Shown piece by piece: positions 40,759 through 50,208 of a DNA stretch of 64,000 bases. The stretch spans positions 3,162,001 through 3,226,000 of the forward strand of contig NZ_OY762929.1 of the NCBI RefSeq assembly GCF_963666675.1, in the 5' to 3' direction. The stretch is from an uncultured Desulfobacter sp. (GTDB lineage: Bacteria; Desulfobacterota; Desulfobacteria; Desulfobacterales; Desulfobacteraceae). How positions within the stretch are numbered: the stretch's first letter is position 1; each line of letters begins with the position of its first letter. Made by a program: the position numbers and the translations under genes. The notes beneath the pieces are model-generated. The model made no database searches, was not told the DNA's origin, and was given only the letters and a program-made list of their open reading frames with translations.

Positions 40759-43353
40759 CTATATTATGCCGACTTTGCTGCTTGCCACCCACCCCACCTT
40801 ATCTTTGGCAAAGCGAATTTTCATGTGGTTCTCTTTTCTTTCCAGCACATGAACCCGGGTGCCGGCATGCAGGTCAAATAACAGGGTGGCATTCTCCATG
40901 GTGCCGGAACGGACATCGGCCTGTTCGGCAAGGATAACGGCCTTTACATCCGAGTTGATCCGGTTGTATTCAAGACCCGCAGCCAGGGTTGTACCGGCAA
41001 AAATCAAAAAAATGAGAATACCGACGGCTGAAAAAATCTGCCGGCCCCGGATCTTTTGAACGGCGGCCCAGATAAAAAAACAAAAAGAGAGTGTGATCGA
41101 TGTATATTGGAGCCATTTTAACGAAACCAGACCTTGCCAGAAATAGAGAATATCCGCAACGGAAAAGCCGGCCTCTTTTTTATCCTTTAAAAGGGTTTGG
41201 GCATAGGCCAGATTAAATTTCAGATCCGGGTCCGACGGTGCAAGTTTTTTGGCCCGTTCGTACCAGAGAATGGCCCGGCCTATATCCTTGGCTTTTAAAT
41301 ATGCATTACCGGTATTGTAGAAAAGGTCCGGGTTATTCACGCGGGTGGCGACAATGGCTTCAAACCGAGCGGCCGCTGCCGCATAATCACCGGCCTTATA
41401 TGCACGCACCGCATCCACAAATACTCCCGCATTGTCTTTTACGGCATGAACTTGCTTGGGCATACCGGTTTCGACGTGATCCTGGGCGGCAATTCCCGTG
41501 CCCCGGGCCATGAAAAGGGATAGACCCACATACACCACAATCATCAACGTCCGGATCAGGGATGCCACCTGGGCCAGGCTTCTTTTTGCCGCGTTCTCAT
41601 CCATGGGCTTTCCCCCAAAACGGGCCGCATCCATGGTATCCATCAACTGGGTGACATGATCCACGGTTTCCTGGCCCCGTCCGCTTTGGGCGAGAATCTG
41701 ACGGGCCTCCTCCCGGGTCAGGCTTTCGCCGCCCTTACCCCCCAGGCCCAAAACCGCATAGGTCAACGCTGACGACAGACTCGGTAAAAACTCGGAGGTT
41801 TCCGGTGAGGCCTTACGCGCTTTTTTCAAATATTCCATTGCCTTTTCACGGTATTGGGCTTTTAAGGATTTTTCCCTGGACCCAAAACGCACCGCCGTAG
41901 TTGCCGCCCCAAAGCCCAATGCCGGCAGGCAGACCAGAAAAGCAAACCAGGCCATGGAAAGACTGGGCCGGGAATGGATACTTGATATCTCCTCTTTGAT
42001 ATCCAGAATATCCCGGTTCTGCATCTTGACCTCGGATTTTTCAACTTTGGACACTGCCGAAGCGTTGTCTCCCGTATTTGCAGCAGGTGCAGCATCCACA
42101 ACCGTCGCGGGACCACCCGGCTGGACATCAAGGGTCAACGGTGCGGTGGCAACCGTCTTGTAGGTATGTGAATCCGTATCAAAGAAGACCAGAGCAACTG
42201 CCGGGATAACTGCCTTGCCGGGCACTGAGGCGACCAGGGCCTGCTTGAACACCTTGTGGCCTTCAAACCCCTGCTCGGTGACCTGTACATCCTGGGCCGG
42301 GCTATCTTCATATACCTTGAATCTAGCCGTATCCAGATTCAGGGCAGGCAAGGCTGCATCCATGATATTTCCCGTGCCCTTAATCGTCACGGTCAATGTG
42401 GCGGATTCACCTGTTTTCACTGTAGTTTTATCCAGGGCACTTGCGATGGAAAAGCGCCCCACTAAACCTGAAAACGCCTGATCCCCGTGGTATTCGGGCA
42501 GGGCCGCCACTGTCAAATCCACAGGATTGGACACCACGCGCACAGGTTTTGCCGGTGTGGTATCAAAAAACGAATCCCGGAAAAACGAATCATTGAACAT
42601 CGAATTAAACGGATCCCGCTGTCTGGCCCGCTGCATGGGCACCTGGGCCACAAACACGGCCGGGTCAATGGTAAATTGCCCGGGGGCGTCGGCCTGGACC
42701 AGATATTTTGCCTCATTGACCATAAACGCCTGCCCGTTGATGGTCCGGGTGTATTTAGACCACTCCGTCAACTGCTTGGCTGTCAGGCCTTTAAAGGAAG
42801 GGGCATCAAAAGAGGCGCCTTTGATGCGTTTTGCCACGCACAGTTTTATCGTATAAACGGCCTGCTGGCCGGGCACGATGCGGTTGCTGCTCAACGTGGC
42901 TTCGGCAAAGAAATCGCCCTTGTGATCACTGGCCTGGGCCGATGGTTTTTGGACGAGAATTTTAATTTCCTTGGTCAGCACGGCTTCACCGTCCCGGACA
43001 CAGGTGATGGGGGCTATGGTCAACACGCCGCTTTTCAGAGGGATCAGCATGTACCGATAGATGACCTGATGGCTCCACGTGCCGTTAATATAGCTTCTGC
43101 TGGACTGGGTACCGGCCGGATTCACTTGAAATCCGGAGATGGATGATGTATCCACGTCAGCCTCTCCGCCGTCCACGATCACCTGTAACGATACAACATC
43201 CTGGGGGGTGATCCGGGTCTGGTCCACCTGGGCTGTGGCGGTAAAAGCAAGGGCCGTGCAGGGCAGGCACAAGCGCAGCAATGCCAGGGCCACCACACCT
43301 GTCATTAAAAGAGATATGCGGTTCATCTTAGAAAAATTACCAGTCTTTATCAT
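40759..43353 (-). CDS. BatD-BatE fusion: oxygen-tolerance protein with TPR and SH3 domains
   Basis: 864 residues. A signal-like N-terminus is followed by the BatD region, TAQVDQTRITPQDVVSLQVIVDGG with Ig-like repeats (DKTTVKTGESATLTVTIKGTG). A membrane helix near 470 (SMAWFAFLVCLPALGFGA) precedes a helical cytoplasmic part. A second helix leads to TPRs (NPDLFYNTGNAYLKAKDIGRA) and an SH3-like end (LLFDLHAGTRVHVLERKENH). BatD and BatE are separate genes in other bacteria. With BatA/B it is linked to oxygen tolerance of anaerobes. GGAG precedes the start at 43353, which overlaps BatB by 17 nt. Confidence 0.85.
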   Translation of the reverse strand: MIKTGNFSKMNRISLLMTGVVALALLRLCLPCTALAFTATAQVDQTRITPQDVVSLQVIVDGGEADVDTSSISGFQVNPAGTQSSRSYINGTWSHQVIYRYMLIPLKSGVLTIAPITCVRDGEAVLTKEIKILVQKPSAQASDHKGDFFAEATLSSNRIVPGQQAVYTIKLCVAKRIKGASFDAPSFKGLTAKQLTEWSKYTRTINGQAFMVNEAKYLVQADAPGQFTIDPAVFVAQVPMQRARQRDPFNSMFNDSFFRDSFFDTTPAKPVRVVSNPVDLTVAALPEYHGDQAFSGLVGRFSIASALDKTTVKTGESATLTVTIKGTGNIMDAALPALNLDTARFKVYEDSPAQDVQVTEQGFEGHKVFKQALVASVPGKAVIPAVALVFFDTDSHTYKTVATAPLTLDVQPGGPATVVDAAPAANTGDNASAVSKVEKSEVKMQNRDILDIKEEISSIHSRPSLSMAWFAFLVCLPALGFGAATTAVRFGSREKSLKAQYREKAMEYLKKARKASPETSEFLPSLSSALTYAVLGLGGKGGESLTREEARQILAQSGRGQETVDHVTQLMDTMDAARFGGKPMDENAAKRSLAQVASLIRTLMIVVYVGLSLFMARGTGIAAQDHVETGMPKQVHAVKDNAGVFVDAVRAYKAGDYAAAAARFEAIVATRVNNPDLFYNTGNAYLKAKDIGRAILWYERAKKLAPSDPDLKFNLAYAQTLLKDKKEAGFSVADILYFWQGLVSLKWLQYTSITLSFCFFIWAAVQKIRGRQIFSAVGILIFLIFAGTTLAAGLEYNRINSDVKAVILAEQADVRSGTMENATLLFDLHAGTRVHVLERKENHMKIRFAKDKVGWVASSKVGII

Positions 43354-45280
43354 TGTTCGGTGCTCCGGTTTGGGGAATCAGGGCCATGCCGGGTTTATCC
43401 TCCAGGCGGTTGAGACGGTTTTCAAGCATTTTTGACTGGGCCGGCTGCATGTTCTGGCCGTTTTGATCTTTCCCGGCGTTTCCTGCCTGGGCCGCCTGGG
43501 ATTGGGCGTCTTGTGCCTGGTTACCCGGTTGCTTATTTTCCTGGGGTTTGTTGGCTTGCAGCCTATTTTTTTCAGGATTATTTTGCTGGTTTTTATCCGG
43601 CTGGCTTTTTTGCCCCTGTTGCTTATCCTCTCCCTGGTTTTGCTTTTGGGACTGCCCCTTTTGATCCTGTCGGTTCTGCTGATTTTGCCTGCCTGAGTTT
43701 TGCCCCCCCTGATCCTGGTCCTTGTTTGGATTATCTTTATTTTGTTGTTTATCCTGATCTTTATTTGGATCGTTTTCTTTGGGATCTTTATTTTGGGGAT
43801 CTTTATTTTTCTGGTCTTGCTGCTGCTTTTTTTTCTCCTCAAGTTTTTTCTTCACAAAGGCAAGATTTTCTTTGGCCTGGGCATCATCTGGGAATTCCTT
43901 GAGCAGAGTCTGGTAATCCTCAACGGCCTTATCCAGATGATTTTTACGGTAACGGGTGTTGGCAAGATTATACAGGGCATTGTGTTTGAGTTCCCTGTCC
44001 TTGGCATTCAATGCCTGGGCAAAGTTGGATTCGGCCAGGTCATAATCACCGGCAGCGTAGGCTGCAGCACCAATATTATAATAAAGCCGCGGATCATCCG
44101 GATTTTCAAGCTGGGCGTCGATAAAATGCTTTTTTGCCTGGTCGTATTGTTTGTTATCCCAGGCCTGCATGCCCTGCTTGACCGGGGAGGTCCACAACCC
44201 GGCCCGGGCAGGACCCGGCGTCATAAGGCACATGGCAATGGCCAGACAAATCAAAGAACCGCCGGCTTTAGCAGCGCGTTTTCGCCCCGGCCCCTGGGGG
44301 AAAAGCAATTCTGCAAGCAGCAACAGAACACAGGGAAGCAAGGCCCACTGGAAGCGTTTTTCCCAGACTTTTTTACGGCCCTGGGTCAGTTCCTTTCGCT
44401 CCATGGTCCCCAGAATATCACCGGAATAGATCTGTTCAAGATCCATATCCCCTGCCACGGACCGGACATACCGGCCCTGGGTCATGGCCGTAATCTTTTT
44501 AAGCATGGTTTCGTCCACTTTTGACAAAATGATGTTGCCTGAACTATCTTTTTTAAATCCGCCGCCCTTGGCCGGAATCGGTGCACCGGCAGGATCACCT
44601 ACGCCAATGGCGAAAATACGGATCTTTTCTTTTGCAAATTTTTCCACCACCTGGGTCAACGCAGCCTCATCACCGGCAGTATCCTCACCGTCGGTGATTA
44701 AAATGACGGCTTTTCCCGCAGTGGATGATGGATCAAACCCGTTGTAACAGGTCTCAAGGGCTGCCGTCAAATCCGTTCCCCCCACCGGCAGATAATCGGG
44801 GTCCAGGGCATCAAGGAAAATTCCGAATGCGTTATAATCAAGGGTCAACGGGCATTGAAGGACCGCGGCACCGGAAAAGGCCACAAGCCCTGCCCTGTCC
44901 GAATGCATCAACCGGGTCAAATCAATGATTTCGCGCTTGGCCCGGGTCAACCGCGTGGGAGAGACATCCTGGGCCAGCATACTGCGGGAACAATCCAGAG
45001 CGATCATGATATCCACCCCTTTCTGGGTGGTTTTTTCCCAGCGGTACCCGGCCAGAGGGTTTGCCAGGGCCACCACGGCAAACCCAGCCGCAAGTAAGGC
45101 CAAAACGGCTTTCACCCACTTGGGGCCATAGGAAAACCCGGGCAGAATATATTCATACATGGCGGCATCCGCATACCGGGCAAGAATTTTTTTGTGCCGG
45201 AAAATCCCGTACACCAACAATCCTGCCAACGGCAGAAGACCCCATAAAAAAAACAGAATATATGGATGTTCAAATTTCAT
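43337..45280 (-). CDS. BatB-BatC fusion: von Willebrand A, TPR and Q/N/K-rich tail
   Basis: 647 residues. Two N-terminal helices are followed by a VWA domain with the MIDAS motif MIALDCSRSMLAQD and LITDGEDTAG, then further helices. TPRs are at ~390-490 (NPDDPRLYYNIGAAAYAAGDY). The last ~150 residues are low-complexity, rich in Gln, Asn, Lys and Asp. BatB and BatC are usually separate. It is envelope-anchored and acts with BatA and MoxR. It follows BatA by 20 nt. The tail is probably disordered. Confidence 0.87.
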   Translation of the reverse strand: MKFEHPYILFFLWGLLPLAGLLVYGIFRHKKILARYADAAMYEYILPGFSYGPKWVKAVLALLAAGFAVVALANPLAGYRWEKTTQKGVDIMIALDCSRSMLAQDVSPTRLTRAKREIIDLTRLMHSDRAGLVAFSGAAVLQCPLTLDYNAFGIFLDALDPDYLPVGGTDLTAALETCYNGFDPSSTAGKAVILITDGEDTAGDEAALTQVVEKFAKEKIRIFAIGVGDPAGAPIPAKGGGFKKDSSGNIILSKVDETMLKKITAMTQGRYVRSVAGDMDLEQIYSGDILGTMERKELTQGRKKVWEKRFQWALLPCVLLLLAELLFPQGPGRKRAAKAGGSLICLAIAMCLMTPGPARAGLWTSPVKQGMQAWDNKQYDQAKKHFIDAQLENPDDPRLYYNIGAAAYAAGDYDLAESNFAQALNAKDRELKHNALYNLANTRYRKNHLDKAVEDYQTLLKEFPDDAQAKENLAFVKKKLEEKKKQQQDQKNKDPQNKDPKENDPNKDQDKQQNKDNPNKDQDQGGQNSGRQNQQNRQDQKGQSQKQNQGEDKQQGQKSQPDKNQQNNPEKNRLQANKPQENKQPGNQAQDAQSQAAQAGNAGKDQNGQNMQPAQSKMLENRLNRLEDKPGMALIPQTGAPNNDKDW

Positions 45281-45300
45281 GTGTGCATCCTTTTATCACC

Positions 45301-46332
45301 CTAGGGCAGCTCAAGAAGCCGTGTGCTCCCAAGGCACAGACATGCCAGATACAGCAGCAGCCCAGGTATCAAAAACAGGGAATAGAGTTCCTTGTAATCC
45401 ACCCATTTGTCCACCTTCACCTTGGTCTTTTCCATTGAATCAATCATATCATAAATGGACGACAAACTTTCAGTATCCTTGGCCTTAAAGAAGGTGCCGC
45501 CTGTCTGCTTGGCAATTGAATCCAGGGCGTCCCAGTCCATATCCACCTGTCGATACACATACTGTTGACCGAAAAGCCCGTTCACAAGGAAAGGGGCCTT
45601 GCCTTTGGAGCCCACACCAATGGTGTGGATTTTAACGTTTCGTTGGGCGGCGATCTTGGCGGCTTCCTGCCAGGACAGCTCTCCGGCATTGCTCTTACCG
45701 TCGGTGAGCAGAATAACAATGTTCGATTTGGATTGAATATCTTCCAGGCGTTTGAGGGAGATACCCAGGGCATCGCCAATGGCGGTGTTGGGTCCGGCCG
45801 CCCCGATCTTTAAATGATCCAGCATGAAGGCAATGGTGTTGTAGTCCCGGGTCAAGGGTACCTGGGTAAAGGCATGGGTGCCGAACACCACCAGGCCGAT
45901 GCGGTCCCCTTCCCGCTTCATGATAAAATCGGACACCACACTTTTGACCGCATCAAGGCGGGTGACGATCTTGCCGTCCTGTTTAAAATCAAGGGCTTTC
46001 ATGGAACCGGACAGATCAAGGGCCAGGACAATATTCACCCCTTGAGTATCCACGTTAACCTTGCGCTCGCCGGCCTGGGGCCGGGCAAGGGCAATAATCA
46101 TCAGGCTTAGACCCAGTACCTTTACCAGGGGCATCACCCGGGCCAGTAAAACGGCAAAGCTGAAAGGTACCCGGCGCGTACCGGTCAAACTGGAGACCCG
46201 GATACTGTGTACCGAAGACTTAGGCAGCCATTTCAATGAAAACCGTCCGGTATTTTTGGTCGTGCGAACCAGCAGCCAGATCCAGGGCAGAATGAGCAGC
46301 AGCAGAAACCATGGGGAGGCAAATCGAAACAT
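45301..46332 (-). CDS. BatA: VWA-domain membrane protein
   Basis: 343 residues. An aromatic-rich first helix (WFLLLLILPWIWLL) and a second near residue 70 flank the VWA domain with MIDAS LALDLSGSMKALDF and ILLTDGKSNAGEL. A final helix is at the C-terminus (LYSLFLIPGLLLYLACL). VWA domains bind partners through a metal ion. The start overlaps the upstream BatI stop (TGATG), so translation is coupled. Confidence 0.9.
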   Translation of the reverse strand: MFRFASPWFLLLLILPWIWLLVRTTKNTGRFSLKWLPKSSVHSIRVSSLTGTRRVPFSFAVLLARVMPLVKVLGLSLMIIALARPQAGERKVNVDTQGVNIVLALDLSGSMKALDFKQDGKIVTRLDAVKSVVSDFIMKREGDRIGLVVFGTHAFTQVPLTRDYNTIAFMLDHLKIGAAGPNTAIGDALGISLKRLEDIQSKSNIVILLTDGKSNAGELSWQEAAKIAAQRNVKIHTIGVGSKGKAPFLVNGLFGQQYVYRQVDMDWDALDSIAKQTGGTFFKAKDTESLSSIYDMIDSMEKTKVKVDKWVDYKELYSLFLIPGLLLYLACLCLGSTRLLELP

Positions 46333-46895
46333 CAGGCATCCTCCCCTTCTTGTTTGGCTGCGGCGTCTGCAAGCACCTGTTCGATCCGGGCCACAAGATT
46401 TCCGGCCAGCGCCAGATCCTTTTGCATGCGCTCCGGATCCAGGTGACCCTGGGCATCCAGGGGCATGTATCGAATGGGGTCACACTGATCCTGGAACTGA
46501 ACCAATTGGGTTTTGAGACCGCTATCCGGAAAATCAAGGACTTTAACGGCTCTCGCCATCTCCTGGGAGGTCATCTCGGAACAATTGATGTTAAACGTGC
46601 CTGACACATATGCCTTGAGAATACGGCTCAGTTCAAAATAAAAAATTTTGGCATCGTGGCCGAATCCTGCCATGCACTGTTCCAGGTCCCGGGTGGCCGT
46701 TTCGTATGGAGAAAGCAGCGGCAGGGCCGTGGCATTCAGACTCTTTTTTTTTCTGTGTTTAAGCCAGTACCGGATGATCAAAAAGACAAGTGCACAAACC
46801 ACAATAGCCCCTGCACCCCAAAGCAGTGCCCGGACAAGTCCCGGGTCCATGCCTGTCATCACCGGCGGTCTTATGTCATGAATATCTTCAAGCAT
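46332..46895 (-). CDS. BatI-like DUF4381 membrane protein
   Basis: 187 residues from MLEDIHDIRPPVM at 46895; the longer frame upstream overlaps DUF58 and is not protein-like. One helix (ALLWGAGAIVVCALVFLII) is followed by a basic stretch (KHRKKKS) and a soluble domain with FYFELSRILKAYVSGTFN and CSEMTSQEMARAV. It fits DUF4381 of Bat/MoxR operons, of unknown function. It is coupled at both ends by TGATG overlaps with DUF58 and BatA. Confidence 0.82.
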   Translation of the reverse strand: MLEDIHDIRPPVMTGMDPGLVRALLWGAGAIVVCALVFLIIRYWLKHRKKKSLNATALPLLSPYETATRDLEQCMAGFGHDAKIFYFELSRILKAYVSGTFNINCSEMTSQEMARAVKVLDFPDSGLKTQLVQFQDQCDPIRYMPLDAQGHLDPERMQKDLALAGNLVARIEQVLADAAAKQEGEDA

Positions 46896-47770
46896 CAGCG
46901 TCTGCGCTCCCGAAGCATGAAATACCGGGTCAATACGTCGGACACACTGTCTTCCGTGGTGACGTCCACAAGGTCCACCCGGGCCTTGGTAAACAAGGAC
47001 TCGGTCAGGGTATGAATTTTCTGCCGCTGGTCCGTATACCATTGCCGCATTTTTTTGCTGCCCGCATCCATGAGGGTCTCTTCTCCGGTTTCAAAGTCCT
47101 TTATCCGCACAATACCGGCACAGGGCAAATGAAAGGCCCCCTCATCAAAGACGCGCATCCCCACCACCTCGTGCCGCCGGTTTAAAAGGCGCAGGCTCTT
47201 TTCGTACTCAGGGCTTAGATAATCGGAAATGACAAAGGCAAAACTGCGTTTTTTGCTAATTTTGGCCATAAAATCCAGGGCACAGGAGACATCGGTTCCA
47301 ACCCCCTTGGGCGCAAAGGTAAAAATCTCCTTGATCACCCGCCAGATGTGGGCCGAGCCCTTTTTGGGCGGGATATACTTTTCCACCTGATCCGTGAAAA
47401 AAATCACCCCCACCTTATCGTTGTTTTTAATGGCGTTGAACGCCAGAACCGATGCCAGTTCCGCCACCTTTTCAAGTTTGCTGCCCGAATGGGTCCCGAA
47501 ATTCAAGGACGCGCTCATGTCAATGAGCAGCATAACAATGGATTCGCGCTCTTCCCTGAAAAGTTTGACAAACACCTTGCCCGTGCGCGCTGAAACATTC
47601 CAGTCAATGGTCTTGACATCATCACCGGGAGCGTACTCGCGCACCTCTTCAAATTCAATGCCCGAGCCCTTAAACACAGACCGGTACTGCCCGGCCATCA
47701 GGGTATTGACGGTTTTACGGGACTTTATATGAATCTGCTTGATCTTTTTTATGATATGAGCAGGAATCAT
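46895..47770 (-). CDS. DUF58 VWA-like protein of the Bat/MoxR operon
   Basis: 291 residues. GSGIEFEEVREYAPGDDVKTIDWNVSAR and KLFREERESIVMLLIDMSASLNFG, with a degenerate MIDAS, are the DUF58 hallmarks. It acts with MoxR in a chaperone-like system of envelope proteins. The gene comes after moxR, from which it is separated by repeat copy R5, and its stop overlaps the BatI start by one base. Confidence 0.92.
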   Translation of the reverse strand: MIPAHIIKKIKQIHIKSRKTVNTLMAGQYRSVFKGSGIEFEEVREYAPGDDVKTIDWNVSARTGKVFVKLFREERESIVMLLIDMSASLNFGTHSGSKLEKVAELASVLAFNAIKNNDKVGVIFFTDQVEKYIPPKKGSAHIWRVIKEIFTFAPKGVGTDVSCALDFMAKISKKRSFAFVISDYLSPEYEKSLRLLNRRHEVVGMRVFDEGAFHLPCAGIVRIKDFETGEETLMDAGSKKMRQWYTDQRQKIHTLTESLFTKARVDLVDVTTEDSVSDVLTRYFMLRERRR

Positions 47771-47821
47771 TACGTGACCACCTAATCATTTAAATGTACG
47801 AAAATTGCCCTTTTCTATTTT

Positions 47822-47918
47822 TTATGAAAGTACCGATAAGTTGTTAAGTTACTTTCATTTTTTGTCGTGGGTCACGCCTGGGTTTTGATAGACCAGGTCG
47901 GCCCATGGCCGTTATATT
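47822..47918 (-). repeat. Multi-hairpin dispersed repeat, copy R5
   Basis: Read on the minus strand it begins next to the moxR stop: ATATAA, stem CGGCC-ATG-GGCCG, CCTGG...CCAGG with a TCTATCAAAAC loop, a changed tail GACCCACGAC, and a closing stem GAAAGTA...TACTTTC. It separates moxR from DUF58 in an otherwise compact operon and lies in the opposite orientation, relative to transcription, from copies R1, R2 and R4. Confidence 0.75.
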
Positions 47919-48892
47919 CAGGGCACTTCTACGGAATCAAACAGATCGGCCACCACCTGCTCTGTGGAAATCTCTTCGGCCTCGGCCTCAAAGGAGAGCA
48001 GAATTCTGTGGCGCAGCACATCGGGTCCTGCAAGTTTTATGTCCTGGGGCGTCACATAGGCCCGGCCTGCCAGAAATGCGGTCACCCGTGCCGCCTTGGC
48101 AAGGAATATGGTTGCCCTGGGCGATGCCCCGAACTCAATATAATGGCCGGTCTGCATTTTACACGATTCCGGATTTCGTGTGGCAAAGGTCAGACTGACG
48201 ATATACTCTTTGAGTTTTTCATCCACATAGACCTGATCCACCAGGTGTTTTAACTGCGCAAGTTCGTCACAGGAGACAACGGGGGATGTCTCTTCCGCCG
48301 CTGTAAAGCTTGTTTTTTTAAGAATCTCAAGTTCCTGGGCCCGGCTGGGATACTCCACCAGCACCTTGAGCATAAACCGGTCCACCTGGGCCTCGGGCAG
48401 CGGATAGGTACCCTCCTGCTCAATGGGGTTCTGGGTGGCCAGCACCAGAAAAGGGGTCGGCAGCGGATAGGTGGTGTCGCCGATGGTCACCTGCTTTTCT
48501 TCCATGGCCTCTAAAAGTGCGGACTGCACTTTGGACGGGGCCCGGTTAATTTCGTCGGCCAGAATAATATTGTTGAACAACGGGCCCTTGCGGGTGACAA
48601 AATCCGTGGTTTTTGGCCGGTAGATCTCGGTACCGGTCAAATCGGCCGGCAAGAGGTCCGGGGTAAACTGAATGCGCTTAAAATCAGCCTGGACCGCTGC
48701 CGCCAGCGCTTTAACCGCCGAGGTTTTGGCAAGTCCCGGTACCCCTTCGATGAGCACATGCCCGCCGGTCAGAAGCCCTGTCAACAGTCCGTCTACCAGC
48801 TTTTCCTGACCCACCAGGGTTTTGCCCACCTCACTGCGGATACGGTTCACCAGAAGATGGGCCGTCTCGATCTGCTTTGTGATTTCTTCCAT
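47918..48892 (-). CDS. moxR: MoxR-family AAA+ ATPase
   Basis: 324 residues. Walker A is LIEGVPGLAKTSAVKALA, Walker B is NIILADEINRAPSKVQSALLEAMEE, the sensor region ATQNPIEQEGTYPLPEAQ and the arginine-finger area DRFMLKVLVEYPSR follow; all are typical MoxR. These act as ATP-driven chaperones for VWA-containing partners, here DUF58 and BatA/B. It is the first gene of the operon. Its stop codon directly adjoins repeat R5. Confidence 0.95.
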   Translation of the reverse strand: MEEITKQIETAHLLVNRIRSEVGKTLVGQEKLVDGLLTGLLTGGHVLIEGVPGLAKTSAVKALAAAVQADFKRIQFTPDLLPADLTGTEIYRPKTTDFVTRKGPLFNNIILADEINRAPSKVQSALLEAMEEKQVTIGDTTYPLPTPFLVLATQNPIEQEGTYPLPEAQVDRFMLKVLVEYPSRAQELEILKKTSFTAAEETSPVVSCDELAQLKHLVDQVYVDEKLKEYIVSLTFATRNPESCKMQTGHYIEFGASPRATIFLAKAARVTAFLAGRAYVTPQDIKLAGPDVLRHRILLSFEAEAEEISTEQVVADLFDSVEVP

Positions 48893-49154
48893 AACGTTTT
48901 AATCCTTATGCTCTACCCTTTAATTTGGGCCGTTATTGCAGGCGGCCGCAACAAGGCCTGAGCCTGAAATGAACAATGTTTTCGTCTTAATATACTGCGC
49001 TCAAATATGCTGTCAAATGACAAAACGGTTATGTTTACAACCAAGACACCTAAAACAACGAAAATAAAAAGACCCGGGCAAACCGAATAAGCATTGAATA
49101 CTTCATGAATTGCATTAAATTTTAGAGATATAAGCAAAGAGCGAGGAATGCGCA

Positions 49155-50078
49155 ATGACAAGAGACAAAGTGACGATTATAGACGGCGGCATTGGCAGGG
49201 AACTGGAACGGCGGGGGGCTGCGTTCAAACAACCGGAGTGGTCCGCATTGGCCATGATGGAGACGCCGGACCTGGTCAAAGAGGTTCATAAAGCATTTAT
49301 CAAGAGCGGCGCATCCGTTATTACCACCAACAGCTATGCCCTGGTCCCTTTTCACATTGGAGAAGGTTTGTTTGAACATCAGGGAAAATCCCTGGCAACC
49401 ATTGCCGGCCAGACGGCTTGTGCGGCCGTCAGTGAAACCCGTCCCAATACACGTGTTGCAGGTTCCATCCCCCCGCTGTTCGGCTCCTACCGCCCTGATT
49501 TGTACAGACCCGACCAGGTTGCTGAAATTGCCGGCCCCTTGATAGAGGGGCTTTGCCTGTATGTGGATTTATGGTTATGTGAAACCCAAAGCCTGATTGA
49601 TGAGCCGGTCCGGGTCAAAGCCCTGGTTGATCAACTGGATCAGTCAGCCAAACCGTTCTGGGTCGCTTTTACCCTGGATGATGCTCATTTAAATCCCGAA
49701 CCTATTTTGCGCTCGGGGGAATCGCTGGTGGACGCCGTTCAAAAGATGGTCAATGCAAAGGTAGATGCTATTTTATTTAACTGCTGCCAACCCGAAGTTA
49801 TCAGTCGGGCCATTGAAGTGACCCGGGAACAACTTGAACTATTAAACGCGGAACATATCGAAATCGGCGCCTATGCAAATGCGTTTTCCCCACAACCTAA
49901 AGATGCAAAGGCAAACGAAACGCTCAATGAGATCAGACCGGATTTAACCCCGGCATCATATCTGAGCTGGGCCCAAAAATGGGTTCGGGACGGTGCGACG
50001 CTGATCGGCGGATGCTGTGGCATCGGGCCGGAACATATACAGGTATTATCCGAAAAACTCATCAAACCCTGCGCGTAA
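49155..50078 (+). CDS. mmuM: Homocysteine S-methyltransferase-family protein
   Basis: 307 residues. TIIDGGIGRELERRG is the N-terminal substrate/zinc region, FNCCQPEVI and IGGCCGIGPEHI hold the three zinc Cys. Such enzymes transfer a methyl group, usually from S-methylmethionine or S-adenosylmethionine, to homocysteine. It is single and divergent from the moxR operon. The gene symbol is used by family only. With metE at 60-62 kb the window has two routes to methionine. AGCGAGGAATG lies before the start. Confidence 0.85.
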   Translation: MTRDKVTIIDGGIGRELERRGAAFKQPEWSALAMMETPDLVKEVHKAFIKSGASVITTNSYALVPFHIGEGLFEHQGKSLATIAGQTACAAVSETRPNTRVAGSIPPLFGSYRPDLYRPDQVAEIAGPLIEGLCLYVDLWLCETQSLIDEPVRVKALVDQLDQSAKPFWVAFTLDDAHLNPEPILRSGESLVDAVQKMVNAKVDAILFNCCQPEVISRAIEVTREQLELLNAEHIEIGAYANAFSPQPKDAKANETLNEIRPDLTPASYLSWAQKWVRDGATLIGGCCGIGPEHIQVLSEKLIKPCA

Positions 50079-50208
50079 ATGCATCACGGCAAACCTGACG
50101 CCCAAAGGACATAAATCTCTTTTTGATTAAAGCGGATTACCTGCTTTATCAAGCCCCAGAAAAATGATATAAAAAGCATTATTTTTAACCGGAAGTATAA
50201 AAACAATT

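Noticed and set aside
42487..43146. A 219-codon plus-strand open frame opposite BatD
   Set aside because: No ribosome site or motif. The minus strand holds a recognisable BatD gene.
43378..43842. A 154-codon Lys/Ile-rich minus-strand frame in the BatB-C tail
   Set aside because: It is the low-complexity tail read in another frame.
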